A program made the translations under genes and the position numbers. A DNA stretch of 64,000 nucleotides from Cupriavidus campinensis (GTDB taxonomy: Bacteria > Pseudomonadota > Gammaproteobacteria > Burkholderiales > Burkholderiaceae): assembly GCF_905397395.1 (NCBI RefSeq), contig NZ_CAJPVH010000024.1:1-64000 (forward strand), given 5' to 3'. Below are positions 56,220 through 64,000 of the stretch, one piece after another. The notes beneath the pieces were generated by a model. It did not search any database. It was not told where the DNA came from and worked only from the letters and a program-made list of their open reading frames with translations. Each line of letters opens with the position of its first letter. The first letter of the stretch is position 1.

Positions 56220-57200
56220 TCAGGGCTTCCAGTGCTCGTTCGGATGCAGGTCCAGCGTGGCCTGCGCCACCACCTGGATCACGAAGTCCTCATAGCTGAT
56301 GCCCACCGCGCGCGCCGCCATCGGCACCAGCGAGTGGCCGGTCATGCCGGGGGACGTATTCATTTCCAGCAGGTAAGGCTTGCCGTCGCGGGTCAGCATC
56401 ACGTCGGCGCGGGCCCAGCCACGGCAGCCGAGCACACGGAACGCTTCCACGGCCAGGGCGCGCACCTCGTTCTCGAGCGCCTCAGGCAAGGTCGAGGGGC
56501 ACAGATATTGGGTAACGTCAGTAAAGTACTTATTTTGATAGTCGTAGTTCGACTCGGGCGCGACAATCTTGATGACCGGCAGCGCCTCGGCGGTCGCGCC
56601 CTCGCCCACGATGGGGCAAGTCAGCTCTGCGCCGTCGATAAAACTCTCGGCCAGCACGTCGTCATCCAGCACCGCCGCGCGCTCGAAGGCCTCGCGCATC
56701 TGGCTGGCATCAGTGACCTTGGTCAGCCCGATCGACGACCCTTCCCGGGCCGGCTTGACGATCAGCGGCAGGCCGAGATCCGCCACCACGGCGTTGAAAT
56801 CGGTATCGGGGCGCAGCACCGCGAAGCGCGGCGTAGGCAGGCCGTGGGACATCCAGAGCCGCTTGGTGGCGGGCTTGTCCATGGCCAGCGCGGACGCCAG
56901 CACGCCACTGCCGGTGTACGGAATGCCCAGCATCTCGAGCATGCCCTGGATCGTGCCGTCCTCGCCGTAGCGGCCATGCAGCGCGATAAAGACGCGGTCG
57001 AAGCCGGCGGCGGCCAGTTCGGCCACCGGTTGCAGGGCCGGGTCGAACGGGTGGGCATCCACGCCGCGCGCGCGCAGCGCCGCCAGCACGCCGTTGCCGG
57101 ACATCAGCGACACCTCGCGTTCGGCCGAACGGCCGCCCAGCAGCACGCCGACCTTACCCAGCGATTTCGGGTCGATATTGGGATGGGCGACGAAGCTCAT
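56220..57200 (-). CDS. ddlB: D-alanine-D-alanine ligase
   Basis: A 326-residue ATP-grasp enzyme making the D-Ala-D-Ala dipeptide of peptidoglycan. [20 protein letters not shown] opens it; [14 protein letters not shown] binds ATP, and [20 protein letters not shown] contains metal and substrate residues. The start overlaps the murC stop by 4 bp (ATGA). Confidence 0.97.
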   Translation of the reverse strand: MSFVAHPNIDPKSLGKVGVLLGGRSAEREVSLMSGNGVLAALRARGVDAHPFDPALQPVAELAAAGFDRVFIALHGRYGEDGTIQGMLEMLGIPYTGSGVLASALAMDKPATKRLWMSHGLPTPRFAVLRPDTDFNAVVADLGLPLIVKPAREGSSIGLTKVTDASQMREAFERAAVLDDDVLAESFIDGAELTCPIVGEGATAEALPVIKIVAPESNYDYQNKYFTDVTQYLCPSTLPEALENEVRALAVEAFRVLGCRGWARADVMLTRDGKPYLLEMNTSPGMTGHSLVPMAARAVGISYEDFVIQVVAQATLDLHPNEHWKP

Positions 57201-58630
57201 GCCTGGCCTCCTGCCGGATTTGCCTGGGTTGTCTGTTGCGATACGAGCTGGCCGGGCACCGCGCCGATCGTGCCGGCGCCCATGGTCACGACCACGTCGC
57301 CGGGACGGACTGCGTTGAGGATGGCCTGCGGCATGTCCTCGATCTGCTCGACGAAGACCGGCTCCACCTTGTTGGCCACCCGCAGCGCGCGGGTCATCGC
57401 CCGGCCGTCGGCGGCCACGATGGGCGCCTCGCCGGCGGCGTAGACCTCGGCCAGCAGCAGCGCGTCCACGGTGCCAAGCACCTTCACGAAATCTTCAAAA
57501 CAGTCGCGCGTCCGCGTGAAGCGGTGGGGCTGGAAGGCCAGCACCAGGCGGCGGCCCGGGAAGGCACCGCGCGCGGCGGCCAGCGTGGCGGCCATTTCCA
57601 CCGGGTGATGGCCGTAGTCGTCCACCAGCGTGAAGGTGCCCTGGCCGTCGGCCGTGGCAACCTCGCCGTAGCGCTGGAAGCGGCGGCCCACGCCGTGGAA
57701 CTCGCGCAGCGCCTTGACGATGGCGGCGTCCGGCACCTCCAGCTCGGTGGCAATGGCGATAGCGGCCAGCGCGTTCTGCACGTTATGCAGGCCGGGCAGG
57801 TTCAGCACCACGTCGAGCGGCGGCTCGGCATGGCCGTTCAGCTGGCGATGGACGGTGAAATGCATCTGGCCGTCCACCGGGCGCGCGTTGACCGCGCGGA
57901 TCTGGGCGTCCTCGGCAAAGCCGTAGCGCACCACCGGCTTCGAGACGAACGGCAGGATCTCGCGCACATTCGGGTCATCGACACACAGCACCGCGATGCC
58001 GTAGAACGGCAGCCGCTGGGTGAACTCCACGAACGCCTGCTTGAGCCGGGCGAAATCATGCCCGTAGGTGTCCATGTGGTCGGCGTCGATGTTGGTGATG
58101 ACTTCCATCACCGGGAACAGGTTCAGGAACGAGGCGTCCGACTCGTCCGCCTCGGCCACGATGAAATCGCCCGTGCCCAGCCGCGCGTTGGCGCCGGCCG
58201 AGTTCAGCCGCCCGCCGATCACGAAGGTCGGGTCGAGCCCGCCTTCGGCCAGCACGGAGGCCACCAGGCTCGTGGTGGTGGTCTTGCCGTGCGTGCCGGC
58301 AATGGCGATGCCCTGCTTCAGACGCATCAGTTCGGCCAGCATGATCGCGCGCGGCACCACGGGGATGCGGCGCGCCCGGGCGGCCAGCACCTCGGGGTTG
58401 TCATTGGTGACCGCCGTGGAGACCACGACAGCGTTGGCACCTTCCACATGGCCGGCATCGTGGCCATGGAAGACGCGCGCGCCCAGCGTGGCCAGCCGCC
58501 GCGTGGCGGCGTTGCTGCCCACGTCCGAGCCCGAGACCTTGTAGCCCAGGTTCAGCAGGACCTCGGCGATGCCGCTCATGCCGGCCCCGCCAATGCCTAC
58601 GAAGTGGATGTTTTTGACGATGTGCTTCAT
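57197..58630 (-). CDS. murC: UDP-N-acetylmuramate-L-alanine ligase MurC
   Basis: A 477-residue Mur ligase. [20 protein letters not shown] forms the N-terminal nucleotide-sugar fold, [17 protein letters not shown] the ATP P-loop, and [18 protein letters not shown] the C-terminal domain contact. ATG 58630 ([15 protein letters not shown]) is preferred; the frame is open 17 residues more. It joins L-Ala to UDP-MurNAc in the cytoplasm. Confidence 0.97.
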   Translation of the reverse strand: MKHIVKNIHFVGIGGAGMSGIAEVLLNLGYKVSGSDVGSNAATRRLATLGARVFHGHDAGHVEGANAVVVSTAVTNDNPEVLAARARRIPVVPRAIMLAELMRLKQGIAIAGTHGKTTTTSLVASVLAEGGLDPTFVIGGRLNSAGANARLGTGDFIVAEADESDASFLNLFPVMEVITNIDADHMDTYGHDFARLKQAFVEFTQRLPFYGIAVLCVDDPNVREILPFVSKPVVRYGFAEDAQIRAVNARPVDGQMHFTVHRQLNGHAEPPLDVVLNLPGLHNVQNALAAIAIATELEVPDAAIVKALREFHGVGRRFQRYGEVATADGQGTFTLVDDYGHHPVEMAATLAAARGAFPGRRLVLAFQPHRFTRTRDCFEDFVKVLGTVDALLLAEVYAAGEAPIVAADGRAMTRALRVANKVEPVFVEQIEDMPQAILNAVRPGDVVVTMGAGTIGAVPGQLVSQQTTQANPAGGQA

Positions 58631-58643
58631 TGATTCATATATG

Positions 58644-59714
58644 TCAGTGGCCCGCCATCTCTTGGCAAATCTCGGCGACACGCCGAGTTGCCTCAGGTTT
58701 GGCCAGGCCGCGCGCCAGGCGCGCCATGTCTTTCAGTTGTGACCGCGACAGGCTGGCCAGCGTCTGCGCCAGCCCCTCCGCGGTCAATGCGTTCTGTTGC
58801 ACCAGCAATGCGGCGCCCTGCTTCGACAGGAACTTCGCGTTGGTGGTCTGGTGGTCGTCCACCGCGTGCGGAAACGGCACGAACAGGGCCGCCACACCGG
58901 CGGCGGCCACTTCGGAAACCGTCATCGCGCCTGCGCGGCAGATGACCAGGTCGGCGTCGGCATAGGCCGCCGCCATGTCGTCGATGAACGGCACGGTGTC
59001 GCCCGCCACGCCGGCTGCGGCGTAGTTGGCGCGCAGCGTGTCGATCTGCTTGGCACCGGCCTGATGCCGCACCACCGGGCGCTGGCCCTCGGGCAGCAGC
59101 GCGATGGCCTTCGGCACCACGTCGTTCAGCGCCGCCGCGCCCAGGCTGCCGCCCACCACCAGCACCCGCAGCGGGCCGGTGCGATGGTCGTAGCGCGCCT
59201 CGGGCGCCGGCAGGCTCGCCAGCTCCTCGCGCACCGGGTTGCCGGTCCATTCGCTGTTCGGCAGCGCGTCCGGGAACGCGCAGAGCACCCGGTCGGCCAC
59301 CTTGGCCAGCACCTTGTTGGTCAGGCCGGCAATCGAGTTCTGCTCGTGCAGCACCAGCGGGCGGCCCAGCAGCGACGCCATCATGCCGGCCGGGAAGGTG
59401 ATGTAGCCGCCCATGCCCAGCACCACGTCCGGGCGCACCCGGCGCAGCGCGCCGATGCTCTGCCAGAACGCGCGCAGCAGGTTCAGCGGCAGCAGCAGCT
59501 TGGTGACCAGCCCCTTGCCGCGCAGCCCGCCGAACTGGATGAATTCCATCGGGATGTCGTGCTTCGGCACCAGCGTGGCTTCCATGCCGGTACGGTTGCC
59601 GAGCCAGACCACGCGCCAGCCGGCGTCGCGCAGTGCATGCGCGACCGCCAGCCCCGGGAACACGTGGCCCCCGGTGCCGCCAGCCATCACGAGCAGCGTG
59701 CGCGGATCGCTCAT
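58644..59714 (-). CDS. murG: UDP-GlcNAc:lipid I transferase MurG
   Basis: A 356-residue GT-B glycosyltransferase that completes lipid II. The glycine loops are [34 protein letters not shown] and [16 protein letters not shown], and the donor-binding [20 protein letters not shown] closes the active site. ATG 59714 overlaps the ftsW stop (ATGA); a longer open frame upstream runs through ftsW and is not real. Confidence 0.97.
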   Translation of the reverse strand: MSDPRTLLVMAGGTGGHVFPGLAVAHALRDAGWRVVWLGNRTGMEATLVPKHDIPMEFIQFGGLRGKGLVTKLLLPLNLLRAFWQSIGALRRVRPDVVLGMGGYITFPAGMMASLLGRPLVLHEQNSIAGLTNKVLAKVADRVLCAFPDALPNSEWTGNPVREELASLPAPEARYDHRTGPLRVLVVGGSLGAAALNDVVPKAIALLPEGQRPVVRHQAGAKQIDTLRANYAAAGVAGDTVPFIDDMAAAYADADLVICRAGAMTVSEVAAAGVAALFVPFPHAVDDHQTTNAKFLSKQGAALLVQQNALTAEGLAQTLASLSRSQLKDMARLARGLAKPEATRRVAEICQEMAGH

Positions 59715-60952
59715 ACCTTGCCCCCACGCATCAAGACCCGGTTCTCGTAGTCGATCCGCAGCACAATCGCCAGCCCGATGCAGTTCATCAGGATGCCCGA
59801 GCCGCCATAGCTGACCAGCGGCAGCGTCAGCCCCTTGGTTGGCAGCAGGCCCAGGTTCACCCCCATGTTGATGAAGGTCTGCCAGCCGATCCACACGCCG
59901 ATGCCCTTGGCGACCAGCCCGGCGAAGGTGCGGTCGAGCTGGAGCGCCGTGCGGCCGATGTCGAAGGCGCGGCGCACGAGCCAGTAGAACAGCACGATCA
60001 TCACCAGCACGCCGACAAAGCCGAGTTCCTCGCCAATCACGGCCAGGATGAAGTCGGTATGCGCTTCGGGCAGGTAGTGCAGCTTCTCGATGCTGCCGCC
60101 CAGGCCCACCCCGGTCCACTCGCCCCGGCCGAACGCGATCAGCGAGTGCGTGAGCTGGTACGCCTTGCCCAGCGCGTTGCTCTCTTCCCACGGGCTCAGA
60201 TAGGCAAAAATCCGCTCGCGACGCCATGGCGAGGCCGTGATCAGCAGCGCGAACGCGCCGATGGCCACGCCGACCAGCCCGGCGAACAGCTTGCCGTTGA
60301 TGCCGCCGAGGAACAGGATGCCCATCGCCACGGCGGCGATCACCAGGAACGCGCCCATGTCCGGCTCGAGCAGCAGCAGCATGCCCACCAGGACCACGGC
60401 CACGCCCATCGGCAGGAAGCCCTTGGACACGGTCTGCATCCATTCCTGCTTGCGCACGGTGTAGTTGGCCGCGTACAGCACCACGGCCAGCTTCATCAAC
60501 TCCGACGGCTGGAAGTTCATCACGCCGAGCGGAATCCAGCGCCGCGCGCCGTTCACGCCCTTGCCGACGAACGGCACCAGCACGAGCACCAGCAGCACCA
60601 GCGCGATGATGAACAGCTTGGGCGCGTATTTATCCCAGACCTTGACCGGAATCTGGAAGGCCACCAGCCCCGCCGACAGCCCGATGAACAGCGCGAACGC
60701 GTGGCGCACCAGGAAGTGGCTCTCGCGGTAGTTGGCGTAGCGCGGCGAGTCCGGCAGCGCAATGGATGCCGAATAGACCATCACCAGGCCGAGCGTCAGC
60801 AGCACGATGGCCACCCAGAGCAGCGGCTGGTCGTACTCCATCATCCGGGAGCGCGTGGGCTTGACGCCGGACACGGCGTCGCGCAGCCCGCCCCAGGCGT
60901 TGCCGATGGTGGCGCCGATGAAACCGCTGCGCTTGACCTGCGTATCGCTCAT
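59711..60952 (-). CDS. ftsW: Septal peptidoglycan glycosyltransferase FtsW
   Basis: A 413-residue SEDS protein with about ten membrane segments. [40 protein letters not shown] (read from [14 protein letters not shown]) and [19 protein letters not shown] are SEDS signatures. With its partner FtsI it polymerises septal peptidoglycan. ATG 60952 overlaps the murD stop; an upstream in-frame extension was rejected. Confidence 0.96.
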   Translation of the reverse strand: MSDTQVKRSGFIGATIGNAWGGLRDAVSGVKPTRSRMMEYDQPLLWVAIVLLTLGLVMVYSASIALPDSPRYANYRESHFLVRHAFALFIGLSAGLVAFQIPVKVWDKYAPKLFIIALVLLVLVLVPFVGKGVNGARRWIPLGVMNFQPSELMKLAVVLYAANYTVRKQEWMQTVSKGFLPMGVAVVLVGMLLLLEPDMGAFLVIAAVAMGILFLGGINGKLFAGLVGVAIGAFALLITASPWRRERIFAYLSPWEESNALGKAYQLTHSLIAFGRGEWTGVGLGGSIEKLHYLPEAHTDFILAVIGEELGFVGVLVMIVLFYWLVRRAFDIGRTALQLDRTFAGLVAKGIGVWIGWQTFINMGVNLGLLPTKGLTLPLVSYGGSGILMNCIGLAIVLRIDYENRVLMRGGKV

Positions 60953-62460
60953 GGCAGGATCCCCCGGGACAGGGCCAGTTCTTCCACCGCGCCACGGAAC
61001 ACTTCGGCGCGATGCACATAGTTGCGGAACATGTCGAGGCTGGCGCACGCGGGCGAGAGCAGCACCACGTCGCCGGTCTCGGCCAGATGGGACGATTTCT
61101 CGACCGCTTCCTCGAGCGTGGCGGCGTCCACCAGCTGCGTGCCGGTGTCAGCCAGCGCGGCGCGCAGCTCGGCGGCGTCCTTGCCGATCAGCACCACGGC
61201 CCGCGCGTACTGCGCCACCGGCGCCGCCAGCGGCGAGAAGTCCTGACCCTTGCCTTCGCCGCCGGCGATCAGGACCACGCGCTTGTCCAGCCCGGACAGC
61301 GCGGCCACCGTGGCACCCACGTTGGTGCCCTTGCTGTCGTCGAAATACTCGACCTCGTCGATCGTCGCCACCCACTCCACGCGGTGCGGCTCGCCGCGAT
61401 ACTCGCGCAGGCCGTGCAGCAGCGCGTTCATCGGCAGGTCGATGGCGCGGCACAGGGCCAGCGCCGCCATGGCGTTGGTGGCGTTGTGCATGCCGCGGAT
61501 GTGCAGCGCGTCGGCCGGCATCAGGCGCTTGTGGCGCACCGGCACGGCTTCCTCGGCGACCTGCGCGCCCTTGCGGCGGCGCGGCTTCGGCTCGGCATCC
61601 GCCTCGGTGTCCGGCTCGGCCAGCACCAGCCAGGGCATGCCGCCTTCGCGCAGCACGCCGTAGCTGCCGGCCGTCTCGGGCAGATCGGTGCCAAAGGTGA
61701 CGAGCGGCGCACTGGTGCGCACCATCGCCATCGTCGCGGCATCATTGCGGTTCAGCACCTGCACGCAGGCCTTGTCGGCCGGCCCGAAGATGCGCGCCTT
61801 GGCGGCGGCATAGGCTTGCATGCTGCCGTGCCAGTCGAGGTGGTCCTGCGAGACATTGAGCACGGTGGCCGCGTGCGGCGCCAGCGTGTGGGTGGTTTCC
61901 AGCTGGAAGCTCGACAGTTCGAGCACCCAGACGTCCGGCAGCGTGGCGCTGGCGATGCAGGCCGACAGCTTGTCCAGCGCGGACGGGCTGATATTGCCGG
62001 CCACGGCCACGGTCTTGCCGGCGCGCTCGACCAGCCGCCCGGCCAGCGCCGTGGTGGTGGTCTTGCCGTTCGTGCCGGTGATGGCCAGCACGCGCGGCGC
62101 GTAGCCGGACGTGCTTTCCAGATAGCCAAGCGCCTGGGCGAACAGTTCGATCTCGCCCCAGACCGGGATGCCGCGCGCGGCGGCGGCATCGAGTACGGCC
62201 TTCGTGCCCGATTCCAGCGGCGACAGTCCCGGGCTAATCGCCACCAGGCCGATGCCGTCGAGCAAGGACTCGGAAAACGGCCCGCCCACGAACTCGGCCG
62301 TGGTCAGTTCCGCCTGCAGGAAGGCGAGATTGGCGGGCGCCTCGCGGGTGTCGGCCACGCGCACGCGGCAGCCGTTCAGGCCGCACCAGCGTGACATGGC
62401 CAGCCCCGACTCGCCGAGGCCCAGTACCAGCACATGAGGTTTCTGCAACACGCCAAACAC
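60949..62460 (-). CDS. murD: UDP-N-acetylmuramoylalanine-D-glutamate ligase MurD
   Basis: A 503-residue Mur ligase adding D-Glu. [20 protein letters not shown] is the N-terminal Rossmann part, [19 protein letters not shown] the P-loop, and [20 protein letters not shown] belongs to the C-terminal domain. It is about 60 residues longer than the E. coli enzyme; part of this is a charged insertion ([20 protein letters not shown]) in the central domain, which also occurs in relatives. Confidence 0.95.
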   Translation of the reverse strand: MFGVLQKPHVLVLGLGESGLAMSRWCGLNGCRVRVADTREAPANLAFLQAELTTAEFVGGPFSESLLDGIGLVAISPGLSPLESGTKAVLDAAAARGIPVWGEIELFAQALGYLESTSGYAPRVLAITGTNGKTTTTALAGRLVERAGKTVAVAGNISPSALDKLSACIASATLPDVWVLELSSFQLETTHTLAPHAATVLNVSQDHLDWHGSMQAYAAAKARIFGPADKACVQVLNRNDAATMAMVRTSAPLVTFGTDLPETAGSYGVLREGGMPWLVLAEPDTEADAEPKPRRRKGAQVAEEAVPVRHKRLMPADALHIRGMHNATNAMAALALCRAIDLPMNALLHGLREYRGEPHRVEWVATIDEVEYFDDSKGTNVGATVAALSGLDKRVVLIAGGEGKGQDFSPLAAPVAQYARAVVLIGKDAAELRAALADTGTQLVDAATLEEAVEKSSHLAETGDVVLLSPACASLDMFRNYVHRAEVFRGAVEELALSRGILP

Positions 62461-62498
62461 TTCGATTTCCCGCCTTACTAATTAGAGAGTGGATCCGG

Positions 62499-63668
62499 TC
62501 AACGCAGCTTCAGCGTCGACAGCCCGATCAGCACCAGCAGCATCGTGATGATCCAGAACCGCACGGTGACCTGCGTTTCCTTCCAGCCGCTCAGCTCGAA
62601 ATGGTGGTGCAGCGGCGCCATGCGGAACAGCCGCCGGCCCTCGCCGTAGCGGCGCTTGGTGAACTTGAACCAGGTCACCTGGAGCATCACCGACACCGTT
62701 TCCACCACGAAGATGCCGCCCATCACGAACAGCACGATTTCCTGCCGCACGATCACGGCGATGGTGCCGAGCGCGCCGCCCAGCGCCAGCGCGCCCACGT
62801 CGCCCATGAACACCTTGGCCGGATGCGCGTTGAACCAGAGGAACGCCAGCCCCGCCCCGGCCATCGCCGAGCAGAAGATCAGCAGCTCGCCCGCGCCCGG
62901 GATGTGCGGGAACAGCAGGTACTTGCTGTAGACCGTGTTACCCATCACATAGGCAAACACGCCCAGGCCACCGCCCACCAGCACCACCGGCATGATCACC
63001 AAGCCGTCCAGGCCATCGGTCAGGTTCACGGCGTTGCTCGAGCCGACGATCACGAGATAGGTCAGCACGATGAAGCCCATCACGCCCAGCGGGTAGCTGA
63101 CTTCCTTGAAGAAGGGCACGATCAGGTTGGTCTTGTACGGCACATCGGCCCACATGCCGCCCTCGATCCAGCTCAGGAACAGGCTCCATACGCGCACGTT
63201 GCTGGCCTCGGACACCGAGAACGCCAGATAGACCGCCGCCACCAGCCCGATCAGCGTCTGCCAGAAGAACTTCTCGCGGCTCGACATGCCGCGCGGGTCG
63301 CGATACACCACCTTGCGGTAGTCATCGACCCAGCCGATGGCGCCGTAGCCCACCGTCACCAGCAGCACCACCCAGATGAAGCGGTTGCCCCAGTCACACC
63401 AGAGCAGCGTGGAGATGCCGATCGAGAGCAGCACCAGCACCCCGCCCATGGTCGGCGTGCCCGACTTCACGAGGTGGGTCTGCGGGCCGATCGTGCGCAC
63501 GGCCTGGCCGATCTTCAGCTCGGTCAGGCGACGGATCACCCACGGCCCGAAGCCGAGGCCGATCACCAGCGCGGTGAGGTTGGCCGCCACCGCGCGGAAA
63601 GTCAGGTAGTTGACGACCCGCAGGAAGCTGTAATCGTTTTGCAGCCACTGGGCCAGAGCCAATAACAT
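62499..63668 (-). CDS. mraY: Phospho-MurNAc-pentapeptide transferase MraY
   Basis: A 389-residue polytopic enzyme forming lipid I from UDP-MurNAc-pentapeptide and undecaprenyl phosphate. The catalytic acidic motifs are [28 protein letters not shown] and [16 protein letters not shown], and the [11 protein letters not shown] loop is near the C-terminus. It lies between murF and murD, the normal dcw order. Confidence 0.97.
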   Translation of the reverse strand: MLLALAQWLQNDYSFLRVVNYLTFRAVAANLTALVIGLGFGPWVIRRLTELKIGQAVRTIGPQTHLVKSGTPTMGGVLVLLSIGISTLLWCDWGNRFIWVVLLVTVGYGAIGWVDDYRKVVYRDPRGMSSREKFFWQTLIGLVAAVYLAFSVSEASNVRVWSLFLSWIEGGMWADVPYKTNLIVPFFKEVSYPLGVMGFIVLTYLVIVGSSNAVNLTDGLDGLVIMPVVLVGGGLGVFAYVMGNTVYSKYLLFPHIPGAGELLIFCSAMAGAGLAFLWFNAHPAKVFMGDVGALALGGALGTIAVIVRQEIVLFVMGGIFVVETVSVMLQVTWFKFTKRRYGEGRRLFRMAPLHHHFELSGWKETQVTVRFWIITMLLVLIGLSTLKLR

Positions 63669-63681
63669 CGTGTGTCTTCAG

Positions 63682-64000
63682 TTAGTGAGCGGAAGGTGTT
63701 GCGACCAGCGCATCGACCATCCGTTCCATGCGCATGAAGCGCGATCCCTTCACCAGCACGGCCGATGCCCCGGCTACCGTGCCCTCCTTGTCTTCGCTCA
63801 GCGCCTGCGCCAGGTCGTCCGCCTTGTCGAAATGGCGGCCCGCCGGCCCGTAGGCCTGCACCGCGTGCGTCGCCAGCTGGCCCGTGGCCCAGAGCGCCTC
63901 GATGCCGCGCGTGCGCGCGTAGTCGCCAATCTCGGCATGGAACGCCGGGCCCTGGTTGCCGACCTCGCCCATGTCGCCCAGCACCAGCAGGCGCGGCGCG
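63682..64000 (-). CDS. murF: UDP-MurNAc-tripeptide D-Ala-D-Ala ligase MurF (partial, N-terminus beyond window)
   Basis: The C-terminal 105 residues of MurF: LVLGDMGEVGNQGPAFHAEI, then VLVKGSRFMRMERMVDAL, the terminal Mur-ligase domain. It joins D-Ala-D-Ala to the tripeptide. The gene runs off the right edge; the stop is 14 bp upstream of mraY. Confidence 0.93.
   Translation of the reverse strand, partial: APRLLVLGDMGEVGNQGPAFHAEIGDYARTRGIEALWATGQLATHAVQAYGPAGRHFDKADDLAQALSEDKEGTVAGASAVLVKGSRFMRMERMVDALVATPSAH

Overview
The window is high-GC DNA from a betaproteobacterium of the Burkholderiaceae, most likely Cupriavidus or Ralstonia. The evidence is the gene order rplU-rpmA-obgE-proB and the complete dcw cell-wall/division cluster running into secA and argJ, together with the protein sequences; the species cannot be fixed from the sequence alone. 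Almost all of it is ordinary chromosomal backbone, interrupted by one accessory element of about 22.4 kb.

Layout. 1-12813 is backbone: a ypjD-like membrane gene, ffh, hpt, a 2OG-Fe(II) oxygenase and lytic transglycosylase pair, proS, rppH, a lipoprotein, proB, obgE, rpmA, rplU and ispB. A tRNA-Pro(CGG) gene lies at 12814-12890. From 12842 to 35260 an element is inserted at the 3' end of that tRNA, bounded by a perfect 55-bp direct repeat, with its tyrosine integrase next to the right-hand repeat. From 35261 the backbone resumes: pilB-pilC-pilD-coaE-zapD-yacG, an OPT transporter, a NUDIX hydrolase, a DUF815 ATPase, argJ, secA, an M23 peptidase, dciA, lpxC, a peroxiredoxin, and ftsZ-ftsA-ftsQ-ddlB-murC-murG-ftsW-murD-mraY-murF read towards the left.

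The element looks like a mobilizable plasmid that has become integrative. It keeps a TrfA-like replication initiator with three iterons at its 3' end, a ParA plus ribbon-helix-helix partition pair with clustered ACTC/GAGT boxes on both sides of parA, an RP4-TraI-like MOBP relaxase with a MobC/TraJ-like accessory protein, and a recognisable oriT (imperfect inverted repeat followed by a CATCCTG nic-like sequence). It has no type IV secretion apparatus apart from one orphan VirB10/TrbI-like protein, so it would need a helper to transfer. The variable zone holds a HAD protein of the RNA-repair type, a cyclic-phosphate-processing receiver-like protein, a predicted 3'-5' exoribonuclease with an altered first catalytic residue, two broken HigA antitoxin genes, and two related small genes of unknown function.

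The main cargo (23712-33041) is a six-gene anti-phage cassette: a MutL/MORC-like GHKL ATPase, a Z1-domain SF2 ATPase, a PD-(D/E)XK (DUF4420-type) nuclease and an AIPR protein in one overlapping operon; then, facing it across a strong bidirectional terminator, a cytosine-C5 methyltransferase and a divergent Vsr endonuclease. This corresponds to the MORC/MutL-associated restriction-modification type predicted by comparative genomics. The likely logic is host protection by m5C methylation with Vsr correcting deamination, while the ATPase/nuclease/AIPR proteins act on unmodified or otherwise foreign DNA; the mechanism is inference.
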